64,000 bases of DNA from Amphritea balenae (GCF_003858655.1 NZ_RQXV01000001.1:62001-126000); one strand, 5' to 3'; shown: positions 25,500 through 34,566, counted from the first letter of the stretch. Made by a program: numbers and translations. The notes: generated by a model not told the origin, from the sequence alone.

Positions 25500-26273
25500 T
25501 CAATACTTGTCGCCGTAGAACTCTTGTTCAGACACGATGTAAGTTGTCAGGGCACCGATCTTTTCGATTTCGCAAACCACGGTATCACCAGGCTGCATAT
25601 CTTTCAGGCCTTCAGGGGTACCGGTTGCAATCATATCGCCCGGTTTCAGGGTCATGATATTACTCAGGTATTCAACCAGGAAAGGCACATCGAAAATGAT
25701 GTCGGCAGTCGTACCATCCTGAGTCAGCTCACCATTTACATGGGTGGTCACTTTCAGGTCAGAGATATCACCCACATCTTCCTTATCGATCAACCATGGG
25801 CCGATAGGTAGCAGAGAATCACGGCTCTTAACCCGAAGGTTAGGACGGTAGTAATTTTCCAGATAATCACGAATAGCAAAATCGTTACATACGGTATAAC
25901 CCGCAATGTAATCCATCGCATCTTCACGGGAGATATTTTTACCTTCTTTACCGATAACCGCTACCAGCTCACACTCGTAGTGTTGGAATTCGATATTATC
26001 CGGACGGTAAGCATTCTGCTTGTTACCGGTCAGAGTGTTGGTACCTTTCAAAAATACCAATGGCTCTTTTGGTGGTTCAAATGCCAGCTCACGGGCGTGA
26101 TCAGCATAGTTCAGACCCAGAGCAAAAATAGTGCCCGGCTCTTTGACCGGAGACAGCCAGGTTACCTCGGCTTCGTTGATCAGCTGACCATCTGTTTTAG
26201 ACTTCAGCTGGCCATTTTCTTCTACAGTAACGTCCAGTTCGGAGCCGTTAAAAAGTACGCGTGCGTGTTTCAT
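25500..26273 (-). CDS. hpaG2: HpaG2: 2-hydroxyhepta-2,4-diene-1,7-dioate isomerase / OPET decarboxylase component
   Basis: 257 residues of the fumarylacetoacetate-hydrolase (FAH) fold. It matches the C-terminal half of the E. coli HpaG/HpcE fusion: FALGLNYADHARELAF, EPLVFLKGTNTLTG, then NIEFQHYECELVAVIG with the metal-binding acidic residues, YTVCNDFAIRDYLENYYRPN and MIATGTPEGL. With HpaG1 it removes CO2 from 5-oxo-pent-3-ene-1,2,5-tricarboxylate and isomerises the product. The two halves are separate genes here, 14 bp apart, whereas enteric bacteria have them fused. Confidence 0.93.
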   Translation of the reverse strand: MKHARVLFNGSELDVTVEENGQLKSKTDGQLINEAEVTWLSPVKEPGTIFALGLNYADHARELAFEPPKEPLVFLKGTNTLTGNKQNAYRPDNIEFQHYECELVAVIGKEGKNISREDAMDYIAGYTVCNDFAIRDYLENYYRPNLRVKSRDSLLPIGPWLIDKEDVGDISDLKVTTHVNGELTQDGTTADIIFDVPFLVEYLSNIMTLKPGDMIATGTPEGLKDMQPGDTVVCEIEKIGALTTYIVSEQEFYGDKY

Positions 26274-26287
26274 GCTTTAAGCTCCTG

Positions 26288-26950
26288 TTATTGACCCAAC
26301 TGGTTGTTCAGAGATACGACACCGGCGATTTCAGAGGTAACCTTGTCACCTTTGCTTACGCTTGCGCGCTGCCCCGGGAATGCAACCGCAATCACTTCGC
26401 CCGGCTGCAGAGTCATAATGTAGGAAATAGTGCTAATTAACTCAGCAACACCACGTACTGAGCGTGTCATCGGCATTTCGTTAACCACTTCACCATTAAC
26501 TTTGGTTACTACAGTCAGCGCCTGTGGATCAGCAATATCAGATGCCGGAACGACAGAACCACCGATTGGTGCAGAACCGTCCAGGCACTTACCTTTGATA
26601 TCTGGGCGGTAGTAGCTCTTCTCAGGCAGGGAGAAATCGTGAACCAGAGTGTAGCCACCAACGTAATCCAGCGCTTCTTCCGGGCTTACACGGCAGCACT
26701 CTTTACCAAAGACAACCGCCAGAGATGCTCCGACAACCATTTCCTCAGCTGGCTGACCTTCTGTAACAGCCCACTCAACTTCAGCACCTTCAGTACTCCA
26801 GGTATTATGTGGCTTGAAGTACAGCACTGGCTGAGTTGGAGCACTTTTGTAAGGTGCTTCACTGAATTCTGCCTGCATCGCTTCGAACTGATCAGAATCG
26901 TTCAGCGCAACACAAACCAATTTACCTTTAACGATTGGATTGTTAGTCAT
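26288..26950 (-). CDS. hpaG1: HpaG1: 5-oxopent-3-ene-1,2,5-tricarboxylate decarboxylase component
   Basis: 220 residues of the FAH fold, matching the N-terminal half of enteric HpaG: KLVCVALNDSDQFEAMQAEF, APYKSAPTQPVLYFKPHNTW, VGASLAVVFGKEC, YTLVHDFSLPEKSYYRPDIK and TRSVRGVAELISTISYIMTL. The usual GTP near the C terminus is VAFPGQRASVSKGD. It works with HpaG2, encoded next, in the decarboxylation step. It lies 16 bp after hpaI within the operon. Confidence 0.9.
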   Translation of the reverse strand: MTNNPIVKGKLVCVALNDSDQFEAMQAEFSEAPYKSAPTQPVLYFKPHNTWSTEGAEVEWAVTEGQPAEEMVVGASLAVVFGKECCRVSPEEALDYVGGYTLVHDFSLPEKSYYRPDIKGKCLDGSAPIGGSVVPASDIADPQALTVVTKVNGEVVNEMPMTRSVRGVAELISTISYIMTLQPGEVIAVAFPGQRASVSKGDKVTSEIAGVVSLNNQLGQ

Positions 26951-26966
26951 TTATCTCTACCTAAAA

Positions 26967-27773
26967 TTAATATCCGCTGGAGCCAGTGGACTCAGTTTTG
27001 TTCTCGCCAGACTTAAAGCTTTCCGCCAGTTGCTTCGCTGCATTACTCAGCAGCAGGGTATCAACACCAATACCTACAAACTTAGCGCCTTTAGCCACGT
27101 AATCGTGAGCTTTAGCCGGATTAATACAGAGCAGACCACCGGCCTTACCTGCATCATTAATAATCTTCAGACCGTTTTCGATCGCGGCAACGACTTCCGG
27201 ATGGTCCGGGTTGCCAATGTGTCCCATCGAAGCGGACAGATCAGAAGGGCCGATAAATACCGCATCAACCCCGTCAACCGCAGCAATCTCTTCCAGATTT
27301 GCCATTGCAGTCACTGTTTCAGCCTGAACAATAAGACAGATCTCATCATTCGCTTTCTGCAGATAACCCGGAATCCGATTCCAGTTAGCCGCACGTGCCA
27401 GGGAGCTGCCCAGCCCACGTACACCCTGCGGTGGATACTTAACTGCTTTAACCAACTCTTTAGCCTGCTCTGCTGTATCGCACATAGGCACCAGTACGGT
27501 CTGGGCACCGATATCCAGTAAACGCTTCAGTAGTGCGGTACGCCCCTCTTCAGGACGTACAATTGCTGGCACACCGTAAGGCGCAATTGCCTGCAGATGG
27601 CGCATCGTTGAGTCCAGCTCGAACGGCGCGTGCTCACTGTCGATCAGCAACCAGTCGAAACCGGAACCGGCAACAATCTCGGCACAACTTGAATCCGGCA
27701 GACCCAGCCACAGCCCCCACATAGGCTTATCGCCCTGCAGGCCCTGCTTAAATTTATTGATAGGAAGTTCCAT
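26967..27773 (-). CDS. hpaI: 4-hydroxy-2-oxoheptane-1,7-dioate aldolase
   Basis: 268 residues of the HpcH/HpaI class II aldolase family. Very close in layout to E. coli HpaI: PMWGLWLGLPDSSCAEIVAG, DWLLIDSEHAPFELDSTMRH, VRPEEGRTALLKRLLDIGAQ, PPQGVRGLGSSLARAANWNR with the catalytic-loop Arg, QAETVTAMANLEEIA and DAVFIGPSDLSASMG. The metal-binding Glu and Asp are in QAE and GPSD. It splits the hydrated diacid into pyruvate and succinate semialdehyde, which GabD then oxidises. The tail (SGENKTESTGSSGY) is a variable extension ending like the E. coli enzyme in an aromatic Tyr. Confidence 0.95.
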   Translation of the reverse strand: MELPINKFKQGLQGDKPMWGLWLGLPDSSCAEIVAGSGFDWLLIDSEHAPFELDSTMRHLQAIAPYGVPAIVRPEEGRTALLKRLLDIGAQTVLVPMCDTAEQAKELVKAVKYPPQGVRGLGSSLARAANWNRIPGYLQKANDEICLIVQAETVTAMANLEEIAAVDGVDAVFIGPSDLSASMGHIGNPDHPEVVAAIENGLKIINDAGKAGGLLCINPAKAHDYVAKGAKFVGIGVDTLLLSNAAKQLAESFKSGENKTESTGSSGY

Positions 27774-27785
27774 ACTAAATCCGCC

Positions 27786-28589
27786 TTATACGAACTTAAC
27801 TGAGATACCGCCCAGTGGGCCGTAATCCGCATGAATGGTATCACCTGCTTTTACCGGCACCGGACGGGTGAAAGAACCCGCCAGAATAACCTGACCCGGC
27901 TCCAGCGCTACACCGTGAGGTGCGAATCGCTTACAAACCCAGCAGATACCGTTAGCCGGATGACCCAGTACGCCAGCCGCAACACCGGTTTCTTCAATCT
28001 GACCGTTAAGATACAACAAAGCACCCGCCCAACGCAGATCAATATCCATCGGTTTAATAGGACGACCACCCAATATGATACCGGCATTCGCCGCGTTATC
28101 AGAGATAGTATCCAGTACTTTGCGCTGATAACCGGTTTCAGGATCTGTACGGTGACAACGGGCAGCGATCAGTTCTAATGAAGGAATAACATAGTCAGTC
28201 GCATTCAGTACGTCAAAGATTGTGATGTTTTCACCTTCCAGACGATCCTTCAGGACAAAAGCCAACTCAACTTCAATCCGCGGATCCAGAAAATCAGATG
28301 CTTTAATCTCAGCACCATCAGCAAAGAACATATCATCCAGCAATACACCGTAATCCGGCTGATCAATATTAACCGCCATCTGCATCGCACGAGAGGTCAG
28401 GCCGATCTTGTAGCCACGTACCTTAGCGCCATTTTCGATCTTACGGTCAACCCAGCTCTTCTGGATCTTGTAAGCATCGTCCATAGTCATATCGCTATGT
28501 TCCAGGGTGATCGCAGGGATCTGCTGACGCTCTTTCTCTGCCTTATACAGACGGTCTGCTGCGTTCTGAATCTGTTCCGGAGTTAACAT
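27786..28589 (-). CDS. hpaH: 2-oxo-hept-4-ene-1,7-dioate hydratase
   Basis: 267 residues, matching the HpaH/MhpD hydratase group. Features: [52 protein letters not shown] with the metal-binding Glu pair, [26 protein letters not shown] and [20 protein letters not shown]. It adds water to 2-oxohept-4-ene-1,7-dioate before HpaI cleavage. It is the first gene of the operon, with hpaI 12 bp downstream. The upstream 188 bp separate it from the divergent permease and carry two palindromic motifs (28698-28732). Confidence 0.94.
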   Translation of the reverse strand: MLTPEQIQNAADRLYKAEKERQQIPAITLEHSDMTMDDAYKIQKSWVDRKIENGAKVRGYKIGLTSRAMQMAVNIDQPDYGVLLDDMFFADGAEIKASDFLDPRIEVELAFVLKDRLEGENITIFDVLNATDYVIPSLELIAARCHRTDPETGYQRKVLDTISDNAANAGIILGGRPIKPMDIDLRWAGALLYLNGQIEETGVAAGVLGHPANGICWVCKRFAPHGVALEPGQVILAGSFTRPVPVKAGDTIHADYGPLGGISVKFV

Positions 28590-28697
28590 ATCTGTCCTTC
28601 CATCATTTTACGGTTGCAATCATTGATTACACTGTCTGTTCTGCCAGGCTATTTATCTTGTTATTTACCTTGCCATTTACCCCAGGCAGCTAAATAG

Positions 28698-28732
28698 CTA
28701 ACATGTTAAGCACAATATAATTAATATATTAA
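28698..28732. promoter_or_regulatory. Tandem palindromes in the hpaH / permease divergent promoter
   Basis: CTAACATGTTAAG (28698-28710) contains the perfect palindrome TAACATGTTA, and TTAATATATTAA (28721-28732) is a perfect 12-bp palindrome. Their centres are 23 bp apart, about two helical turns, as expected for paired repressor sites. No regulator gene is adjacent. Confidence 0.42.
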
Positions 28733-28777
28733 CTAATTTCCACTGTTTTTTTCAAATTTGTTCTCAGGGTAAGGTAG

Positions 28778-30118
28778 ATGGCGATCAGAAGTTTTATTCA
28801 AAACCGCAGCGAACACTGGCCCGGCGCTGCCGTATCAGGCCCGCTTCTATTTGTGATGTGGCTACTGACACTGATTTACACAGCTGTACCGATGCTCGTC
28901 TCCAGTGACGTCACCGCTATAGCCACCCTACTCGCCTGGGGCTATGTTGCCATCGAGCTACCCCGTCTCAAGCCGAAGCAGCGCAAACAGATTCTGGTTC
29001 TGTTTAGCATTGGCATTGCGGCAGCTCTGCTTGCCTGGTCACAAGGCGCCAATATCAGCTTGCAACAACTGTTTGCTGAACACCTTAAACTTGCCATGCT
29101 ACTAACAGCTATCAGCTTTATTGGCCTGGCTATTAAAGTGTCCTGTAATCAAAGCAAAGCGGGACTTGGTAGCTTTGTTACTACCCTGACCGGTATGCAC
29201 CTGTTTTCATCGGTCGCCAACTTTTCGGCTGTGATTGTCGTTGGAGAACAAGTTAAACGTGACGGGCGGATCGATCAGCTATCTCAGTTTATTCTGAGTC
29301 GGGGCTTTGGCATGGCGGTGCTCTGGTCACCTTTCCTGAGTATTCTGCCACTGGTACTGGAACAAGTGCCCGGCACCGAATTACAGCAGATCTACCCTTT
29401 TTCTATCACGCTGGCAGTCATCGGCCTGCTACTGACTATTCTTGAAAGTCGTTTTCGCACCCCCTCTCAACTGGCTGCCTATACGGGCTATCCTCTTAAA
29501 CAAACTACTCTGGCATTGCCAATTAGTTTGATCTGTATGATTTTGTCACTGAGTTGGCTGCAGCCGCAATTACCGACCATCTTTCTGGTTTCCCTGTTGG
29601 CGGTTATCGTGCCGGTTGCTCTGATGATGTTCCGGTCAGGTTTACCTGATGCTGGACGGAGTGTTGCTGGTCACATTACACAAAAGCTGGCGGAAAGCCG
29701 CGCTGAGATCAGTCTGTTCCTGAGTGCAGGCGTGTTAGCAGCTGGCGTTAAAGCCTGCATCAGTGCTGGACTGATCAGCCTGCCATTTACCGAAACCAAT
29801 GCCGCCATCGCCTCACTGGTGATGGTGCTCATAGTCACACTGGCTTATCTGGGTATTCATCAATTGGCCCTGGTCGCCATATTTGCCGGCCTGCTGGCGG
29901 ATATAACCACCACACCCAACCTGATGGCGATCGGTTATGTGCTGGGTACAGCGTTAGCCATGTCTGGCAGTACCTTTAGCGGCCTTAACTTCATTATGAA
30001 GTCTCGCTTTAATGGCCAAGACCGCGAAATCATACGTAATCAGTTACCTTTTAATTTGGTAATGTTGATCATCGGCAGCGCAGTGCTATTTATTATGGAA
30101 GGACTGGGCGTTAGCTAA
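28778..30118 (+). CDS. Unidentified polytopic membrane protein, possible permease
   Basis: 446 residues with about 12 hydrophobic segments covering almost the whole length, for example 24-42, 45-57, 73-90, 100-115, 200-215, 250-290, 315-335, 345-390. Short polar turns such as TLTGMHLFSSVANFSAVIVV and ISRGFG-like ILSRGFGMAVLWSPF lie between. No family signature was recognised; the overall pattern recalls ion-transporter-superfamily carriers. It is divergent from hpaH across shared palindromes, so a role in uptake or export of a homoprotocatechuate-pathway substrate is a reasonable guess. GGTAAGG lies before ATG 28778. Confidence 0.6.
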   Translation: MAIRSFIQNRSEHWPGAAVSGPLLFVMWLLTLIYTAVPMLVSSDVTAIATLLAWGYVAIELPRLKPKQRKQILVLFSIGIAAALLAWSQGANISLQQLFAEHLKLAMLLTAISFIGLAIKVSCNQSKAGLGSFVTTLTGMHLFSSVANFSAVIVVGEQVKRDGRIDQLSQFILSRGFGMAVLWSPFLSILPLVLEQVPGTELQQIYPFSITLAVIGLLLTILESRFRTPSQLAAYTGYPLKQTTLALPISLICMILSLSWLQPQLPTIFLVSLLAVIVPVALMMFRSGLPDAGRSVAGHITQKLAESRAEISLFLSAGVLAAGVKACISAGLISLPFTETNAAIASLVMVLIVTLAYLGIHQLALVAIFAGLLADITTTPNLMAIGYVLGTALAMSGSTFSGLNFIMKSRFNGQDREIIRNQLPFNLVMLIIGSAVLFIMEGLGVS

Positions 30119-30162
30119 CGCCCTTATTCTGTTACCTCAAAAAGGCTCAAAGGATTTTCAAT

Positions 30163-30798
30163 CTAAAAATGATAACGCAAACCTATCGATGGGAAATTAC
30201 TGCCTCCGCCATCCGAAATAACATCCCCTATATAATCAGCTCCTGAGCTACGGTGATGTACACGGGTATAGACTGACCAGGTATCTTTCTCAGGTAGCTT
30301 AAATTCCAACTCAAATATCATCGAGATCAATGTCTTTGTATCAGTCTCATCAAGCTCAGTTACCATAGAGCTGTAAGACAAGCCAAAACCTAAAGATACT
30401 GAAGTATCAAGATAATCATCCCAGGGTAACAGGTTCCAACTGATGGTCGGTGTAACTGAAACTTCCTGATAGCTTTCCTCACCATAGATATGGGCGAAAC
30501 TCAGTTCAGAATTTATCGAAAAGTATTTATCATAATCCAGAATCTTTTTTCTCAGGCCAACACTGATTATATGGTAATCAATCAGTTCCCAATCAGCCGG
30601 AGTAAAAAACTCTACCCAGGTACTGGACGGTTCAAAGGCTTTACCCCAATGAGCGCCAATAGCCCAGCCTTCATCCCAGGGTGTCATCTCAATCCTTTTT
30701 GTATGTGAGTCCTCTTGTGCGATAGCCAGGTTAGTGACAAACAAGCCAATCAACATTGTCAAAACCAAGGCTATGATTTCAATTTTTATTTTGAGCAA
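30163..30798 (-). CDS. Outer-membrane beta-barrel protein, lipid A deacylase (PagL)-like
   Basis: 211 residues starting at TTG 30798, supported by AAGGAG upstream. A signal peptide covers the first 27 residues (MLKIKIEIIALVLTMLIGLF then AIAQ). The mature part has barrel-like strands, and the end SVYTRVHHRSSGADYIGDVI then GGGSNFPSIGLRYHF resembles the PagL/acyloxyacyl-hydrolase C terminus. H-R-S matches the PagL His-x-Ser pair; the Glu expected 12 residues later is an Asp here. Identity is therefore tentative; a non-enzymatic barrel is possible. Neighbours give no clue. Confidence 0.5.
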   Translation of the reverse strand: MLKIKIEIIALVLTMLIGLFVTNLAIAQEDSHTKRIEMTPWDEGWAIGAHWGKAFEPSSTWVEFFTPADWELIDYHIISVGLRKKILDYDKYFSINSELSFAHIYGEESYQEVSVTPTISWNLLPWDDYLDTSVSLGFGLSYSSMVTELDETDTKTLISMIFELEFKLPEKDTWSVYTRVHHRSSGADYIGDVISDGGGSNFPSIGLRYHF

Positions 30799-31168
30799 TC
30801 TAGCTTACTCCTTCAATACCGCTATAGCCTTAACATTTATGGTAGTTAAAGAATGCAATAAGAACAGGTTTCTCAGTAAACCCTGAAGACCAAAACAGGC
30901 AAACAACGAACTATGTAGAAATGATTCCTGTAGTTTCAAAACCCCAACAGGAAACCATATCAACATCAGTGCTATTTCGTTCTCAGAAAGGTAACAGGCT
31001 GCAAGAGATGAGCTTTCGTTTAGAGAGCTATTAACTATTTTATCAACGGAAGGTCAGCTTCAGATCGCTGCATCGGATACCAGCATCAGCACGCCGGTTG
31101 ACTGTTTTCACACCGACATGCACGATGCTTTTGTGCTCTATTGCACAGAGGGGATATCAGGCACAAAC
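30799..31168. other. 370-bp spacer with a possible gene remnant
   Basis: No complete gene is seen. On the plus strand 30995-31207 is an open stretch of 70 codons lacking a start codon at its head (it reads RELLTILSTEGQLQ, then DAFVLYCTEG), which may be a decayed gene piece or chance. The stretch 30799-30994 shows nothing. Confidence 0.3.
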
Positions 31169-31215
31169 CCGCTAGCCTGTATCCGTTATGTTACGGAAAC
31201 GGGCTAGCGGATTTT
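31169..31215. terminator. Long hairpin terminator after the second GabD-like gene
   Basis: CCGCTAGCC (31169-31177) pairs with GGCTAGCGG (31202-31210), with an inner TCCGT/ACGGA stem, then ATTTT on the plus strand and GGGTTTG on the minus strand. It lies 37 bp beyond the aldehyde dehydrogenase stop. Confidence 0.6.
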
Positions 31216-31246
31216 CAGAAGTGGCTATAAAGTAAAGGATTCAAAC

Positions 31247-32668
31247 TCAGATTGAGATACCCGCCAGTTTGGTTTCGTAGTACTCCATTAGCCCCTCACG
31301 GGCACCTTCACGCCCCAGCCCACTCTCCTTCATACCACCAAACGGCGCCGCCGCACTGGTCGGGTTAATATCGTTGATCCCCACCATACCGAACTGTAAC
31401 CCTTCAAAAACTCGCATCGCACGGGAGAGATTCTGGGTGTAGATATAAGCTGCCAGCCCATAGTTAGTATCGTTTGCCATCGCTAACACCTCCTCCTGTG
31501 TATCAAACGGAATCACCGCAGCCACCGGACCAAAGGTTTCTTCACGGTAGATCAGCATCTCTTCTGTAACTCCGCTTAACAGAGTGGGTGCATAGAAGTT
31601 ACCCTGGGCCAACCCGTCATCACGTAGCACCTCACCACCGGTGTGCAGCTTTGCGCCTTTGCCTACAGCATCGACAACCTGATTGTTCACTTTGTTTATT
31701 GCCGCTTCATTCACCAGTGGCCCGATATTGACCCCCGGTTCCATTCCGTTACCCGCTTTCATCCTGTTCACGCGGTTTTCAAACTCCGCCAGGAACGGCT
31801 CCAGAATCGAACGCTGTACAAAGATACGGTTCGGACTGATACAAGCCTGGCCGGTATTAAGGAATTTCACCAGCGATGCCCCTTTAGCCGCATGTACCGG
31901 ATCCGCATCATCAAACACAATAAATGGCGCATGACCACCCAGCTCCATAGAAACCCGTTTAAGCTGCGGCGCGGCATCCTGCGCCAGCTTTTTTCCCACC
32001 GCAGTAGAGCCGGTAAATGTCAATTTACGTACGACAGGATTGGTACAAAGCTCTTCACCAACCGGAACCGGATCCTTTGTGGTTACCAGATTGATGACTC
32101 CCGCCGGAATACCCGCCTCTTCCAGAATTTCAAAGATCGCAATGGCACTTAACGGCGTCGCTTCAGCCGGTTTCAACACGATGGTACAACCCGCGGCGAT
32201 GGCCGGAGCCACTTTACGGGTGATCATGGAGACAGGATAATTCCAGGGCGTGACTGCACCAACCACGCCGATTGGCATTTGTTGTACGATAAAGCGCTGA
32301 TCAGGACGCGCAGAGGGAATTGTTTCGCCATAGGTACGCTTCACCTCTTCAGCGAACCATAACAGATAATCCGCACCATACTGCACTTCGGCCATCGCCG
32401 CCTTGAACGGCTTGCCTTGCTCTTTGGTCATCAAAGACGCTAACGCTTTCTTTCGTTCAATCATCAGTTCGTAGGCACGACGCAGGTAATCAGAACGCTG
32501 ATAATTGGTGAGCGCGGACCAGCCCGGCAGTGCCGCGGACGCTGCATTAATCGCCTGCCTTGTATCGTCCCGTGTGCCATCCGCAACCTGGGCGATCTCC
32601 TCACCGGTTGCCGGGTTGTACACAGCGAAGCTGTTATCCGCTTTAATCCATTCACCATTGATAAACAT
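31247..32668 (-). CDS. NAD-dependent succinate-semialdehyde dehydrogenase-like enzyme (second copy)
   Basis: 473 residues. ALDH features: TPWNYP with Asn143, Lys166, FTGST at 218-222, Glu242 in MELGG and Cys276 in TGQACISPNR. The C-terminal AAPFGGMKESGLGREGAREG matches GabD-type enzymes. It differs from the first copy in the Cys loop (QACISP versus QTCICA), so it is a distinct subfamily rather than a recent duplicate. It could back up GabD for the Hpa pathway or serve another aldehyde. It stands alone between a 400-bp spacer and a terminator. Confidence 0.85.
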   Translation of the reverse strand: MFINGEWIKADNSFAVYNPATGEEIAQVADGTRDDTRQAINAASAALPGWSALTNYQRSDYLRRAYELMIERKKALASLMTKEQGKPFKAAMAEVQYGADYLLWFAEEVKRTYGETIPSARPDQRFIVQQMPIGVVGAVTPWNYPVSMITRKVAPAIAAGCTIVLKPAEATPLSAIAIFEILEEAGIPAGVINLVTTKDPVPVGEELCTNPVVRKLTFTGSTAVGKKLAQDAAPQLKRVSMELGGHAPFIVFDDADPVHAAKGASLVKFLNTGQACISPNRIFVQRSILEPFLAEFENRVNRMKAGNGMEPGVNIGPLVNEAAINKVNNQVVDAVGKGAKLHTGGEVLRDDGLAQGNFYAPTLLSGVTEEMLIYREETFGPVAAVIPFDTQEEVLAMANDTNYGLAAYIYTQNLSRAMRVFEGLQFGMVGINDINPTSAAAPFGGMKESGLGREGAREGLMEYYETKLAGISI

Positions 32669-33066
32669 ACAATTCCTCTTTCCTTTCTTAGCTAGCCTCC
32701 AGCATCAAGAGCCAGGGCAGGTAGAGCAATAAATAGAAAAATTACAGGCGGGCGAACATCAGTTTCATCCCGGATAGCCCGCAAAAGATTGGGGTTAGTC
32801 TGTCGTATCTATCAATGGAGATCAACAAAAACTAAGGGTTTACCCTTAATTTATCGAGAATAGTAACTCTGATGACGCTCAGTTTTCAGATCACAATGGA
32901 TAGCGTCCTGTTGAGAGCCTTTAGATCAGTCAACATTACATCTCAACCGGAAGTGGAATCAGTGCAGGGGCGGGACAGTAGTACGGAGTTTCGCTCTACT
33001 GATACATAATTTATTAACGGGAGTTTGGGGGAAAGGTTTTACACCCTAAAAATCAACCATTTACAC
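32669..33066. other. 400-bp spacer: upstream of GabD-like gene, downstream of hupV
   Basis: TAAGGGT (32833-32839) and ACCCTTA (32842-32848) form a small stem which on the minus strand is followed by GTTTTTG, a possible terminator for the hup operon. The remainder must hold the promoter of the GabD-like gene; no clear box was seen. Confidence 0.4.
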
Positions 33067-34521
33067 TTAATGCACCGTACAAACCATGCAGGGATCAAAA
33101 GACCGCACAATATGTTGCACGGCAACCGGATCTTTCTCTCCGTCCTGTACAGGGGCATTCACTAAAGCCTGTTCCAAAGCGCCTGGCACCCCCTGTTGAT
33201 CACGTGGCGAAAAATTCCAGGTGGTCGGGGCTATGATCTGATAATTAGCTATTTTGCCATCACGAATGCTTAGCCAGTGGCCCAGACTACCCCGCGCTGC
33301 TTCGACCATTCCTACGCCATCGGCAGAGTCGGGCAGTTTCCCATGCAGACAGAACGGCTCTTTTGGATCGATCTGTCGTGCCCATCGCTCCATTTGAGGG
33401 ATAACGATTGCCAGCTCCAGCAACCTCGCCAACATCCGGTTACGAACATTGCCACCACTACGGGCGACAAGGTCCAGAATCAGTGGATGACCATTAACCA
33501 GTTGCCGTGCCAGTGCGCCGGTTTCCATAACCTGACCATCTAACCGGGGGGCTTTACACCAGCTATAGCCTTCTTTGTTATCCAACGATGGCTGAGTAAC
33601 ACCCAGCGCAGGGTGGCGTGGCTGGTCCTGACCCGTTAACCAACCATGGGAGATGTCTTCGGTAATCAATGCGCTGTTCAGCGCCCGTTTCTGCCCCTGA
33701 CTATCGGATACACCCGAACTGAAGAATCGATCGCCCTCTAATAGATAATTACCATAACTCATAAACTGATCGACCGATCGACCATAAGTATCCAGTTGCA
33801 AGCGTTCTGAAAGATGTAAAAACATTCGCAGATCAGAACTCTGCCAGGGCTGCTGTGCTGCCCACTGTTGCAGCTCCAGCTCTGATTTTAGCTGAGCGAT
33901 CTGTTCCAGCGAATCACCAAACAATCGTGTTTCCAAAAAACGCCGAAAGCCACTCAGGATCGTCAGGATTCTCAGCCGTTCCTGAGACTCTACCGGTTTC
34001 GCACTTCCCCCCGGCTGTATACTCAGGCTATGGGGCCACTTGCCCGCCAGTAATCCCATCAGATGCAGAAACTCAGCCCGGGCTGGCAGCATCTCCCGAC
34101 TGGCATCGCCTTTCACCGACTGAAAACGCTGTTGAACGGTGTCAAACCAGGGCTGCGCTTTATAGATCGGGCGCGCAAAATCCGGCATAAAAAACAGATA
34201 GAAGTGTGTTAGCAGATCGGCCATATTTTCATTAGCCAGCACCAGGTTGGTACAGAGCTCACCATTTCTGGGCATCGCCAATTGCATACTGTCCGCCAAC
34301 GCATAGGCACAGGCAACCGACTGACTCACCGAACAGATACCACAAATGCGAGGGGTATAAACCAGTGCATCGTAAGGCTTCTTACCCTGAAGTATCTGTT
34401 CAAAACCACGGTACAGCGTCGAATTAACACTGGCACTCTGTACCCGGTTCTCATTGATATCCAGAGTAACCTCCAGATCACCCTCTACCCGGTTAAAGGG
34501 GCCTACCAGAATTCGGCTCAT
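33067..34521 (-). CDS. hupV: Regulatory (H2-sensing) [NiFe] hydrogenase large subunit
   Basis: 484 residues. The two Ni-binding motifs are present: RICGICS (Cys60, Cys63) and DPCMVCTVH at 476-484 (Cys478, Cys481). The protein stops exactly at that final His. Catalytic hydrogenases carry a C-terminal extension that a protease removes after this His, whereas HupV/HoxC sensors lack it. With the small subunit upstream and a HupT-like kinase before that, this is the large subunit of a cytoplasmic hydrogen sensor. It still needs Ni-Fe(CN)2CO insertion by Hyp proteins, none of which are in the window. Confidence 0.93.
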   Translation of the reverse strand: MSRILVGPFNRVEGDLEVTLDINENRVQSASVNSTLYRGFEQILQGKKPYDALVYTPRICGICSVSQSVACAYALADSMQLAMPRNGELCTNLVLANENMADLLTHFYLFFMPDFARPIYKAQPWFDTVQQRFQSVKGDASREMLPARAEFLHLMGLLAGKWPHSLSIQPGGSAKPVESQERLRILTILSGFRRFLETRLFGDSLEQIAQLKSELELQQWAAQQPWQSSDLRMFLHLSERLQLDTYGRSVDQFMSYGNYLLEGDRFFSSGVSDSQGQKRALNSALITEDISHGWLTGQDQPRHPALGVTQPSLDNKEGYSWCKAPRLDGQVMETGALARQLVNGHPLILDLVARSGGNVRNRMLARLLELAIVIPQMERWARQIDPKEPFCLHGKLPDSADGVGMVEAARGSLGHWLSIRDGKIANYQIIAPTTWNFSPRDQQGVPGALEQALVNAPVQDGEKDPVAVQHIVRSFDPCMVCTVH

Positions 34522-34566
34522 AGTCTCTGCTTACACTTTTTATTAGCTTCGATTGAATAGCTTTGG

